Assembly (NCBI RefSeq): GCF_910592395.1
Contig: NC_088314.1
Location: 6,448,001-6,512,000 of the forward strand
Source of the DNA: Lineus longissimus
Taxonomy: Eukaryota > Nemertea > Pilidiophora > Heteronemertea > Lineidae
Length of the DNA stretch: 64,000 bases
Reading direction: 5' to 3'
The notes beneath the pieces were generated by a model. That model ran no database searches. It saw only the letters and a list, made by a program, of their open reading frames with translations, and was not told where the DNA came from. The translations under genes were made by a program, and so were the position numbers. Shown here piece after piece: positions 11,563 through 23,500 of the stretch (within the stretch, counting starts at the first letter, position 1; every line of letters starts with the position of its first letter).

Positions 11563-14500
11563 TCAGAGCGTTCCACATGTCAGCAGTGGGTACATCGCCG
11601 ATCCCTGCGGACATTCGAAAACCTTTCCAGCGTGTTTGGTCTGCGATATCATCCCGAGGACGCTAAAAAAAAGAGAAATCAATCATCAAGTCGACATTCA
11701 GCATAATGAACATACAAATCGTCGAAACTGGGAGCTCCCTTGCATTGCTTAGACCTAGCTATACACGTCTTGTCACATTCCGCCAAAACAGGATTTGTCT
11801 CCCCAACTTACCGTATTTCGTTGTCTGCCTTGTAATCTTTATTCGTTGGATCCCTTGGTCGACAAAGTAACTGAAAAAAGTCCAACGAAACATTAAAACT
11901 TTGCAAAGTGTTTTCCACATCGAGTTTAAAATGGAAGTACCACTTAAAGATAATGTTTAATGATTGCTTTGTTTGCGACTGGAACTCATGCACGAAACGC
12001 GACTGAATTGATGCTTAATCTCCCCTCTCCATACACGTTCCCTTCTGTTTCCCATAAAGTTATTTATTTTTGGTAATATTGTTATAAAAAATGAACGATT
12101 ACAATATTTGGTCCAAACTCTTTGTCAGTTTTTACCTCAGTTACAAAATAGCACATCAAACTATATGTTACCTGTGCTGCGTTGATGAAAAAGAGTTGAT
12201 CCTGGGTGTAGGGAAGGACAGAGAACACTTGGTCATTCGGACGCTGCACTGATTTTCTGTATGCCTGAAAAAAGACACCAAAGCCAATGATTTGAAACAT
12301 TTTATTGGTTTTGTTTTGGTATGCTTTCTTCTTGTCCTGGTGTGAACGAATTGTGAATCCCTCCGATGGGAAATGGAAAAACTTACCTCATATGCCCAAT
12401 TCAGGCCCGCCACATCTGCTGTACCTAGCATATAAACGTCAGGAGACTGAAATTGAAAGGACATTTTAAGCTAGATCAGACAGGTCAGAAATAAGTAAGC
12501 CAGGCACCTTTGGCACACTTGCGTTCGAACGCCGATACTGCTTTTGGTGCGTATGATTAAACATTCAGCATTGATAAGTTACATACACTCCTTGTCTACT
12601 CCTTGTCTACGTTATTTGAAATGTATCCCTTTAAGTCACTGATACCGTTAGCATTCGTGGCTTTTGTCTCTGAACCTCACTATTAAGAACGTTTCTTTAC
12701 CTTGTATCCTCGATAGACAAGCGTCCTGTAATATTTTCTCATACATCGTTCCTTTTCCTCCAGTCCTTCTATCTTGCTTAGGTTGGTGGCACGGAGGGCT
12801 GAAAGAGCGCCCCGAAGAATCAACACACTAAACTCTGGCATTACCCGGTTTCGAGTTTCTCCCCTTTTGAAAAGGGTCTCAATATGTACAGGACGATTTA
12901 CTGATATCTTTACCATGTGACACAACTATGGCCGGGAGGAATGGAGCTATGGAGGCTCGAACCTAGTGAATTAGGTCTTCAGCATTTTGAAATTTGATTA
13001 TACGACCACATCACACAGCCCAATTTGTAACACTTACAAAATCCTTCAAAATCTCTCCCAAATTCATTACCGATGACAATCCCTATACCGCTGTATTTCA
13101 TAAACCTGTAATGAAGATTGTCAAATTGAGATTACGATCTCATCAAGAACAGATCAAGGAATACCTTCTATTCTTAGTGATAAAACCAATGCGACCCTTT
13201 GATACGTTGACAATGATTCGGGCTCTCTAATGGTTACGGCCCATTTCGCCTACTCCCGTTTCGCCTACAAAATGTGGTCATTTCGCCAACAACCCATTTC
13301 GCCTACTCCCATTTCGCCTAATTCCCATTTCGCCTACAACCCATTTCGCCTACTTCTCATTTCGCCTAAACCCATTTTGCCTACTCCCGTCGTCGTCGTC
13401 GTCGTCGGCACCGCCGCCGTTATAGGCGAAATGGGAGTAGGCGAAATGGGTGTAGGCGAAATGGGTGTAGGCGAAATGGGTGTAGGCGAAGTGGGTGTAG
13501 GCGAAATGAGAGTAGGCGAAATGGGATGACACCTCTCTAATTCCTAGTGTCCCGCGGCTCTCTAAAGCTTTACTGAATGAGACATATCGACAAGTTAGAT
13601 ACTAGCGCCTCCTGCCTTCGGTGGGCTGTTCAATCTCCAACCACCCGGCGTCGGGCATAAAAGTTCCCTGCTTTACGAAAGAATGGGAGATTCTGTTGTC
13701 AGTAATGTGAAGGAAGGCAATGTTGTGCTGCTTGTATACTTACTCTTGCGATGACTTGTGGTAGTAAGGTGCCCTGAACAATGCAGGGAAAAGGGCTGAA
13801 ACAAGGACAGGTCATATAGTGAACATGTTGAAGGCGAAATCTTCGTCCAGGTACGGGTCGATTTTACAGATCAAAATCCATTCTGAACCATTCGAGGTAC
13901 TCCATCGCTAACCTCATCTCCCCTCGTTGGTGTAACGGAGTCACGATCGGCGATGTCGATCCAGATCTTGAGGTTCAAGATGAAGACTATATACAATGAC
14001 GACATCGCTCATTAAGTATGTCTCTTGGGATCGGCTACATGTACCAACCTAGTTCGACATCCTATTGTTAAGTGCTTACCAAATGCATTGTACTGGACGA
14101 GATTCTCTGCGCTTGTAAAAATGGAATGTGGTTGTCTGCAAAAAATTGGTATGTTCATTAACTAGTTCACCAAAATGGAATTCAGAGACTTTCGTGGCAA
14201 AAGGGAATTATACATTGTGACATTATGTACATTTCAGACCATCTCACAAACAAATGTAAGGATTTGGGTTAGCTCTTTGCATATCCTCTTGAAATTGATT
14301 AGTAAAAATATCAATTTGATAGTAATTTTTTACAATTCTGGTAGTTCCTATCCGACTGTGAAATTAGTTGATTTTACTATCGAAATAATAATTCTTAGCC
14401 ATTTTAATGGTTCTTTTTACTAGTTTTTTTTAAGCTAGAAAACTAATTTTATAGTTGATGCAATAGGAGCCGCCAAATTAGTTGTTTTTGCTGATAAAAC

Positions 14501-17500
14501 TTGGCACGGGCAGAGGCTTACAGATAACTGATTCTCACAAGTGTAATCACAAGAATTCCACACAGAGGATTTATACCTTAGAAAACTGAGCCAATCCAAG
14601 TTGTCACTGTCTATCAACGTTGTCGCTTCCACAATATCGTTGAAACGCTTGGCACTGATGAAATTCTCAATGAATGGAGCGGACCGGTTAACTTCAAGCT
14701 GGAGGAAGAAGAAAACAGCAATATGGAGTTTAAGCGTTGGCGGCTAACGTATTGATCTGAATTTGATTGGTTATGCCACTGATATTGATAACCTACGTAC
14801 TGAAAGCTGTCGAGATATCGGACAAAACTAAAAATCATCTTCAGCTGCTGATCAATGCCCGAAACGCACCAACAGTGGACAGTGGTACTGGTAAAATTAA
14901 TGTCCCATCCATGTCTGAAAAGTCGTTTCTTGATAATTATATCCTTTCCTTTTACATTAATACCTCGGTGCCGGTGTAACATCTGTGGTTGTTCCCCATG
15001 TTTCAGTGTTTCCAAACAATAGGCAGCTAGAGAGACCATGACTTTTCAATAGGGGGGATACACAGAAAAACTCGTCAATCTATTTTTGAGCGTTCCCAAA
15101 CAATGAGGGGAAACACTCAAAAACAGAAACACTCAAAAACATTACACCGGTACTGTTATGCGGTGCCTTCCCGAGATAAATCAAAGAATTCAACGGCTTA
15201 CCGTGGCAAAGAAAAAGTCCATCTTTTCATGGTCTAAGATCCATTCGGGGGCATTCAACATCACAAGCTTCTTGTCCATCTAGAAAAAGAAAGCACTGGT
15301 ATCGAAATACTGACGGAAGAAGGGGAGCACATGGAAACGAAATCCAAGATGGCGGCTTTTTTGCGGGCCAATCTTCATTGGTCTATGCATAGGATGTCAC
15401 AGAAAATGGATGATAAATCTGATAGCGTCCCGTGGACATTTTTCAGCACCCGATATTATCAAATTCAGTATTTACGCAAAATGAAAATTCAACATATCAT
15501 GCCAGGAACACCATGGTGGTTGACATTAAGAGCCATCTTGATAATTAGTGTCTTACCGAGTTACGTCTCCCCGATGCATCCATCACTTCAATAAGCAAAT
15601 ATACAGTCAGAATTGTCCTGAGGTTTGAATGAGATGTGTCTCGCTAAATGAATTACTTAGTTCACATAAAGGACACTAATGTTGCTTATCAGATAGTGGC
15701 ACTGGGGCCAGGGTCAGGGACAATCCATTGGGTAGTAGATGTGAATATCTGAAGTAGTGGAAAGTGCATGTGAAGATGAGGTGATGCCAATTGATTTCCC
15801 CAAGTTTAATATTTAAAGAGTGGTTTGCGTTTTAGCTTTAAAGCTGTCCGATATTTTTTCACCAACCTACCCTTCGTTTTATTTCTCCCTTGATCTCGTC
15901 GTCCATCCAGGGTAGACGGCTGATTCGGTCAATCGCCGCGGCTCGAATATCAGCTGTCATCCTTTTCAACTGTAAGCAAAGTTGTTTTCAATATTACTCC
16001 GCCGCTGGATGAGTACAAAAAACCCTGATGTCAGGATGGCGTAACGTTAACTTGGCGTTATCTCTTTTAGAGATGGCTGGTCGAATCAAGCCTCGAATTT
16101 CCAGATTGACAACGCTTCTTATCATCCTTTCAATCTTAAGGGGATCTTCATGATTTGGACAGACAGTAACCAAGCTTCTCCTATACTGACATACAAAGCG
16201 ATTATTCCACGAGGCGACTTTGGTCATATGGTTGAATGGTAAGGCCATAACGCCGAGAAAACAACTGTTCCAATACGATAGCACCACACCTATCTTTTCA
16301 TTACTTTCGTTGTACGAGACGCCCAACTTACTCTTCTTACTTACATTCTTATCTGAGACGACTGGATGCCTTCTCTGCTGGTCCAACTCGGCCACCAGTG
16401 GTAGTTTTAGAGACCTGTCCAAATACGTCAACAAGCAGTTTTTCCAATTTCGTACATCTGAAACGAAGATGCACTTTGGCGTACCAAATCGACTTCTAAT
16501 GAGATCGTAATCTTAGTAAAGGTCACACTGCTGAGATGATGAATTCATCATTTTCATCAGATATCTCGCCTAGCCTTCTATTGCATTCCGCCACTCTTTA
16601 TCATGATGATGATCAAAGGGACAGCATTTCCTTCACAGGCTAGCGCCATTAGCGCATCCAAGATCCAGTCCCCAGAAAAAGGCAAAAATCAATCGAAGAC
16701 ATTTCACCAACATCGAGTCTATTTGGTTTATCCGATAAGGATAAAGAGTAAACTCTACTAGCGAATGTCTCTTCCCTTGGGACGGGCAGACAAAGGCACT
16801 GTAGATGGATGCGACCAAGTCGGGAGAGTACTTTATTTATCTGGATTGCATTTCTGTGTGTATCTCAAGGAACATCAAACCCATCGGGGACGCTGTTATG
16901 TTATTTCAATACCGCGGTTTAAACATGTTTGAGAGACCGAAATATTGGAAATTGGCCAAGTGATCGTGACTTGAAATCGAAGCTTGAGATGAAACTTTGG
17001 GCAGACTATGAAGTCAAAATCAGTCAAAGGCAATTCCTTTCCTTCTTCAACCCTTATCTTATCTTCTTTTTCTTTGAGCAATGAGTACCACAACATAAGC
17101 GCAATAAATTTCGAGTCCGAGCCTTTGAAGATTAAGCCAATAATTAGAACACTTACTCAGCCACCAACTTTGGCTGGTAGGTCTCTTTGTCGGCCTAACA
17201 TGTCGGTCAGTTTATGACGGATCTTTTTTTCCTGGCCTAAAGAATCAATTAGTTATCAAAAACAAGGCAAAGAGATGCAGATGATGCCGATTGAGATCGC
17301 GTTTACGACGACATATTTAAAAGATTCAATGCTCAAAACACTAAACCTATACAGTTTTCATCATCAGGTCGGTGCAGAAAGACATTTTATCGAGAGGTCC
17401 CCTACTTCGCTATAACTGTTGCCTGAAATCATTCTCTGCAAAGTATTTTTCTCGTATCCCTTCTGGTTTGCAATTCCAATTTACTTCCCATTGATTTGAG

Positions 17501-20500
17501 ACAAAATATTGGCAGATGGCTTTGGATGTCAGATGTAGGATAAGTCAAAGATGGCTTGAGAGTTTCGCTGGGATGGTGTGCACCTGTCGGGCTCCTCAGC
17601 AACATGTGGGCCGTGATCCGACTTCCAACAGTATACATACTTTTAGTTATAGCTATGTAAAAAAGGTCGTAAACTCAAGTATATTCATGTTTTATTTTAT
17701 GTTATATCGTCTCTTCCTTGCTTTTGAAGCGGTCAACAGTGGAGTTAGGGAAGATGCTGTCGACATTGCGAATGAAGCAGTCAATGGGACTACTGGTTAA
17801 TTCTTCATGGCGTGAAGGATGAAATTACGCAGACGGAATTGATATGCGGCTGGCGAATTTGAAACCACTGGATGAGTGTTTTAGAATTGATCGGGTGTCC
17901 TTTAGCCAGTTATAGATAATTCCCTGAAAACTGATATTATCCTAACTGTTGCTTTTGAAATAATTCCATTTGCCAGATCCTGAGCGTACAGTCTGATCTC
18001 GATCAAATCTGAAGAAACCCATCGAGGTTGATCATCTATCATGCGGAGTCACCAGCCGCCCATTCGTCACATTTTTTGCAATCCGAATTATAGAACACAA
18101 ACTTGGAATGAATTACCAGTCTGCAAGGCGCAACCAGCAGAAATGATCTAGTGTTCTGTTGGTTTGATAATATACCCTAGGGAGGGTTTGATACCGAAGA
18201 ACCAACAGATATATCCATTAATCATATTCAATAGGAAATTGGTAGTCTAAGGGGGATTTACAGTTTTGCTTATGAAGCATGGAGACCTTGTCAGAGATGT
18301 CAAAATGCTTGTTAATGCTACAAATTGCGTTAATCTGTATGAGTGTTTGATGCTGGTCTGAGTTATGCAGCATGTAATCACAGTCGCATGTTAAAAATAA
18401 GCAGATTTATCGCAAAAGTGGCTTCACTGTTGAGTAATGACATCTTGAAATTAAAGTGCTCTATGCCTTGTCACGCACGACATCTCGAAATTAAAGTGAC
18501 TTAGCATATGCTTCCTGCCTTTTTGTTATTTTCAAGCAGCAAAATAGAAACATCTCCAGGTTCCGAGTTGAATATGTAGCCAATTGGATAGGAAGGGCGG
18601 CCAACTAATGCATACACACCACGTCCGGTTTTTGCTAGCGGAATACGGCAGTTCAACCGACATCATTGAGAAAAGCGTAACGATTGGTATTTTGGTTTCT
18701 TTGTGAAAGAATGGTTAAGTCGAGAGGAAGAAGAAGAAGAAAACGACTTACCATCAGTTCTGGGAGGCATTGTGTCGCCTTTGACGTCATAGTAGCTCTG
18801 TTTTATGAAAACAGGCATCACATCGATATGTTCCTCAACAAACACATAGGTCAAGAAGTCTCGAAGTTGCCTTTAAAAAGAGGCAAACATGAATTACAAA
18901 ATACAGTAATCAGATAGCTTTCGATCGTGTTCCTTCAGCAGCAGTGGGTAAAAGGTTTTGGGTACAGATTTGAACGAACATGTAGAAGAAGATGACTGAA
19001 TGCATGAACTTCACACTTGTATACCGTTTGTGCCAACTGTGATGACGACGACGACGCCGACGACGTTGATGATGATGATGATGATGATGATGAAGATGAT
19101 GATATGGGCGACGATGACGATGATTAAGTACAATGTAGTGTCGTATCGTCATTTTAAAGCTTGGTAACTTCATCATTTCCCATTCTCGCCAAGAGACAAG
19201 AGCATATTCATTGGAGCGTGTCGCAATAGCCAAATGCCTTTGCTACACAGAGGCCAATTGATATCGTCCCGAACACTTCTCACCTTTCTTCCATAGCGAT
19301 GGCTGTGTTTATCATATGATCTATTTTCTCCTTCTCTAGGATCTGTACAGGGATGTCTGCGGTTTCCTTCACTGCTTCGTAACGATGGGTCAGGAACTTG
19401 CGCCAATCAATCTAAAAGTCGAAGGATAGAAATGAAAAGAGAGCAACATTGAACATAATGTATAAATTTTGTCTGTTTCTTTTTCTCAGAACATATTTTC
19501 TTCAAGAAGACAACTGGTCGTTAACGTGGCGGTAGTTTTAACTCTGCAAAACTAAAGGACATTGTACCAAGTTAAAGCTGAGGCTCAGTTAGTGACTTGA
19601 CTTGTATCGAACAAGCGGGTCCTGCATGGGCTCGTCTCAGCCGCTTGGTGTATTTTTTCATCCGTACCTCTGTTTTTGCCCTTCGTTTAGTGCTGAATAT
19701 ACTCGTCAACTTGCCGACTGTTGTAGCGACATTTCTAGCTTCCGTTGAGGTCTGCAACAACAAATGTTAAGCATACACAACCGCATTTCTTCAGTAACTA
19801 CAAAGCAAGATACTCTAGTTTCACCAAATAAGACTGCTATATCAATTACAAGGAAATCGACAAAAAGGGCAGGCTGAAACATGACGCCATGACCATCGGA
19901 TAATTTGGTGCCGAATGAACCGGCGCTATCCAAGTTGAACATGTAGCATCGAACAACCATGTGCTCATTTATTATTCAGAAGTAGTCTTAGATCGATGAA
20001 ACTAGAGTAATACACCAACAATTGCATGAGTAATATCAAGTGTACATCAATATTGTTTTCTTGGTAATATCAATAACTATTGGTATCTCTTTTGTTGTAG
20101 AGACATAAAGGAATGATATCCTTAGTGACTGTACAGTGAGCTTCCTTATCCCTCAGCGTCAGTACCCGTACAAACAAAACCAACATAACTTCTCGTCTGT
20201 AATTGCAAAATCAATTCGTCCGTATCTCTACGGAGACAAAACAAACTGTGCGTGGTTGATACAAGGTTGACAATCTACTACATCAAATCCATAAATCCGG
20301 CAACCCCGGCGCAAAACAAGGCGACCAGCATGCACACCAGTTCGCCGAAGACGGCAACGAGATTTGGCTCCGATTACGACATCGTCGGAATAAGCATTGC
20401 CAAATCTAACTTCTTCGTTCGAGTTACAGATAATCGGACGCCAGGACCCCGTTCACTGTAGAGAAGTCATCAATTCATGACTATCTTTCCAATCGCTGGG

Positions 20501-23500
20501 CAGACGACGATGCTCCAGCACAGTGAGAGATACTTTTTTCCCAGTACATTTAAATCGGAAGTGAAAAATGAAACGGGACTGCACAAGAGGCAGTTGATTA
20601 AGCCATTGAGACTTGGGAGGAACGTCTCAGTTCATGACAGGTCCAGGATGGTTGGGTAAATGAAGTTATGAAAAAGCTAGAGGGATTTCTGCTGAGAGCA
20701 ATTTAGAGAATTTGGTGTGACTTCCGGAAGTTTTATTTACCCAATATGTGCTAATTTCCGCCGGCACAACAAGGCTATCAGAAGTGAGCTAATCATGGAT
20801 TCATTTGGGATATAAGAGGGGGGGGGGGCGAGGAAGGACTTTCTGTTTATTCAACTTTTGGCCAAAGGAGTAAAAATTGAAGGACTGAAAAAGGCGAAAA
20901 GACTGACTAAAGCTACTCACGAAGCAAAATGCCTTGTATGCCTCGATGACGTTTTCCACAAATCTGTGGATTTCATTTTTGCCGTTGATGGCTTTGCCGA
21001 CCTCGTGAAGGAATCGACGGAAGGCCTTGATATTGTGGAAGACTTTGGTGATGCACCTGTCCTGGGGTGTAATCTGGAAGAAAGAAAGATAAAGATAGAC
21101 CCCACATCCAAAACATTGGACTGGCGTTTTAATCTTCATGGACCTGTGACTTCAATAGTATCATCCATGTGTGGGATGGTCAAATTGGAAAACATGCACA
21201 CCCGATCGAAAATTTACTTGTCTACAGAAAGCATTTCCACCTGTCGAAGAGTCATCTTTCCAAATTCCTATCCCTGAAGGCAAATCTGCTTGGAGGTAAC
21301 CCATCTGTGAGGAACTTCATCACAGACTGATACTCTTCCGAGATATGGGCCACATGGAACCTGGACGAAGGGATATTTTGCCCCGCGTCATGTACCATGT
21401 CCAAATATCTTTATAGCGTGTTGGCTTTCACATGTTATGGATCCTAGTTTTTTTGTATTTTCTAAAGAAGTGTTATTATTATCAAGCGATTTCGTTCCGT
21501 TTAGTTGCGAATAGGAGTAGGAATATAGTGTACTCCGGCAACACTCATCTGAAGAGCACATGTGTATAGTATACACCTGTGCGTATGATCTAGAGGCTTT
21601 CTCGCTTCAACGGGATACCATGGGTGAACACCTCATGATACATCAGACAGACTGCCAAATAGCTCACCATACGTTTCTTGATAAGAAAGCATCAAAATAC
21701 AATTAGCATGTTTAACTTTAGTACACTTCAGGCTGATAAACCCCATGCCCCCACTGTCAGAACTTTACCTTGCGCTTTCAGATATACATATACGTGTATA
21801 TTTAAACAGAATGGCCTTGTTATACGTGGGAAATACACAACTTTCGTCCTTTTTTTATTTTGTTCAAAAACGTCTAAACCAACAGACAAATAGACTGATT
21901 GGCTGATTGAGAGTGAGAAATGTTGAAGAGTTTGTACGGTTTCCGATTCGACAGCTAACCATCAGTAAATCACCAGCAACAACCTTACCACAGGATCGGA
22001 CTCCAAAAAGCCCAGCAATTTGTAATAGCGTGTGTCAAAATGCATGAGACTATCGTTGTCCTGCAACTCCGCTGCAGTCCAAAATACATGAAATAGCAAA
22101 GGATTCCCGACTTATGAGACTCCGGAACTCATACGATTATTCGCTTTTGATTCTTATGCTCAATAAATTGTCTAATTGCCGCCAAGCGAGTGAGAAAAGC
22201 TTGAAAACCACTGTGACTGATTTCGTTGCCTATCTTTGATTACCAGGGGAAAGAGATTTCCTCCTCATTATTCCGACCACATACTGCCAAAGTTAAAATT
22301 CATTCAGGTTCAGCAATAAGGCATTCCTGCACTACAATATTTAACCTCAAACATACCCATACAAGAATATCGACCATTAAAGTATAAATGCTTCAGCCAA
22401 AAAATCGTGTTGCAGGAGAGAATAATAAGGAGATAATCCTCATTTTATTTTAACCGGAACTTACCAATAATCCTTGAGTGGATGGACCGGCCTGGTAGGA
22501 TGGCGCAACTGTCACTGTGAACAGTGGCGGAGCAAACAGGTCGAATGTGCTGACCTTGAGCGCCCGCTCGAATCGCCATGAGTCCGGATCCCATCCCGCG
22601 TCTGACAATTCTGAAAAGGAAAGAATCAGTATGTCAATTAAACCAAAGATTATAATATATAGAAATATAGAAAAAGGAAGGGGAGGAAAGTTAAAGAGGC
22701 ATTTATACAGTATTTCGATAACCTATTGCTAGTTCGATATTCGATGGTTCATTATGTTTGTTTAGAAATCGTCTATCCAGCCAAGGTATGATTTTACGAA
22801 GTGGTATAGGCTATTTGTGGAAATAAACCAGATGGCATTGATACTGTCTTTTTGCCAACTACCCCAGACGACTATCGTCAGTACAGCCATGTATCACCTG
22901 AAGTGAGTTTGGCTGATAGCCGAAACGTGCCAGCGGCACAATCCCCTGTAGATTGATATTGGAAGCCAAGAAGCGTTCTACTGCAACATTTTGGCAGCAT
23001 AACTAGAACAAGGGGACTTTTAACGTCCTTGAAGATGGCATGCAATGCTCATTCGGTTTCAAAATCAGGACGGACGTATAGGTGGATGCGAAGATGGAAG
23101 GTACCAGCTGGAAAACCGTGGTTGTTAGCTTCAATTCAAAACGCTAAAACATGTATTGAATCAGCTATGGTTCGCGCGTCGGGACTCGGAAGATGGGTCC
23201 CGCTGGCCGGGTCGCGAATTTTTTCCCTGAACCTTTGGGACACTATAGTGTACATTTGTACAGGGACTTTCAGCCAATCAGATTTCGACAAATACATGAC
23301 GTCAGAAGTCTAAGAAACTTTAGAGCAGTTGGTAGCATACGATGTTCGATCCAAAGGTCGCGAGTTCGAATCCGGTTGTGGACAACATTTTTCGTTTTCT
23401 TTTTTTCTTTATATTTTATTTTTATAATGCGTTTCTTTTCCCTTGTTATTTAATTTTTAGATATTTGAGTTATGATGCCTGCAACATACCTACAGAAAGG

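Noticed and set aside
13603-13692. Minus-strand open segment reading ISHSFVKQGTFMPDAGW, first considered as the M13 zinc-motif exon
   Set aside because: It would leave a 51-bp intron and a phase clash with the next exon. The segment 13038-13105 matches the M13 GGIG-HExxH region far better and fits both neighbouring phases.
15994-16434. 146-codon minus-strand ORF
   Set aside because: Its first part is the real M13 exon 16345-16457; the remainder is read-through into the intron after a perfect GTAAGT donor.
18910-19233. His- and Arg-rich minus-strand ORF
   Set aside because: Produced by the GAC/GAT microsatellite; no gene support.
20252-20461. GC-richer patch with open frames on both strands
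   Set aside because: No splice-consistent exon or recognisable motif; the neighbouring M13 exons join without it.
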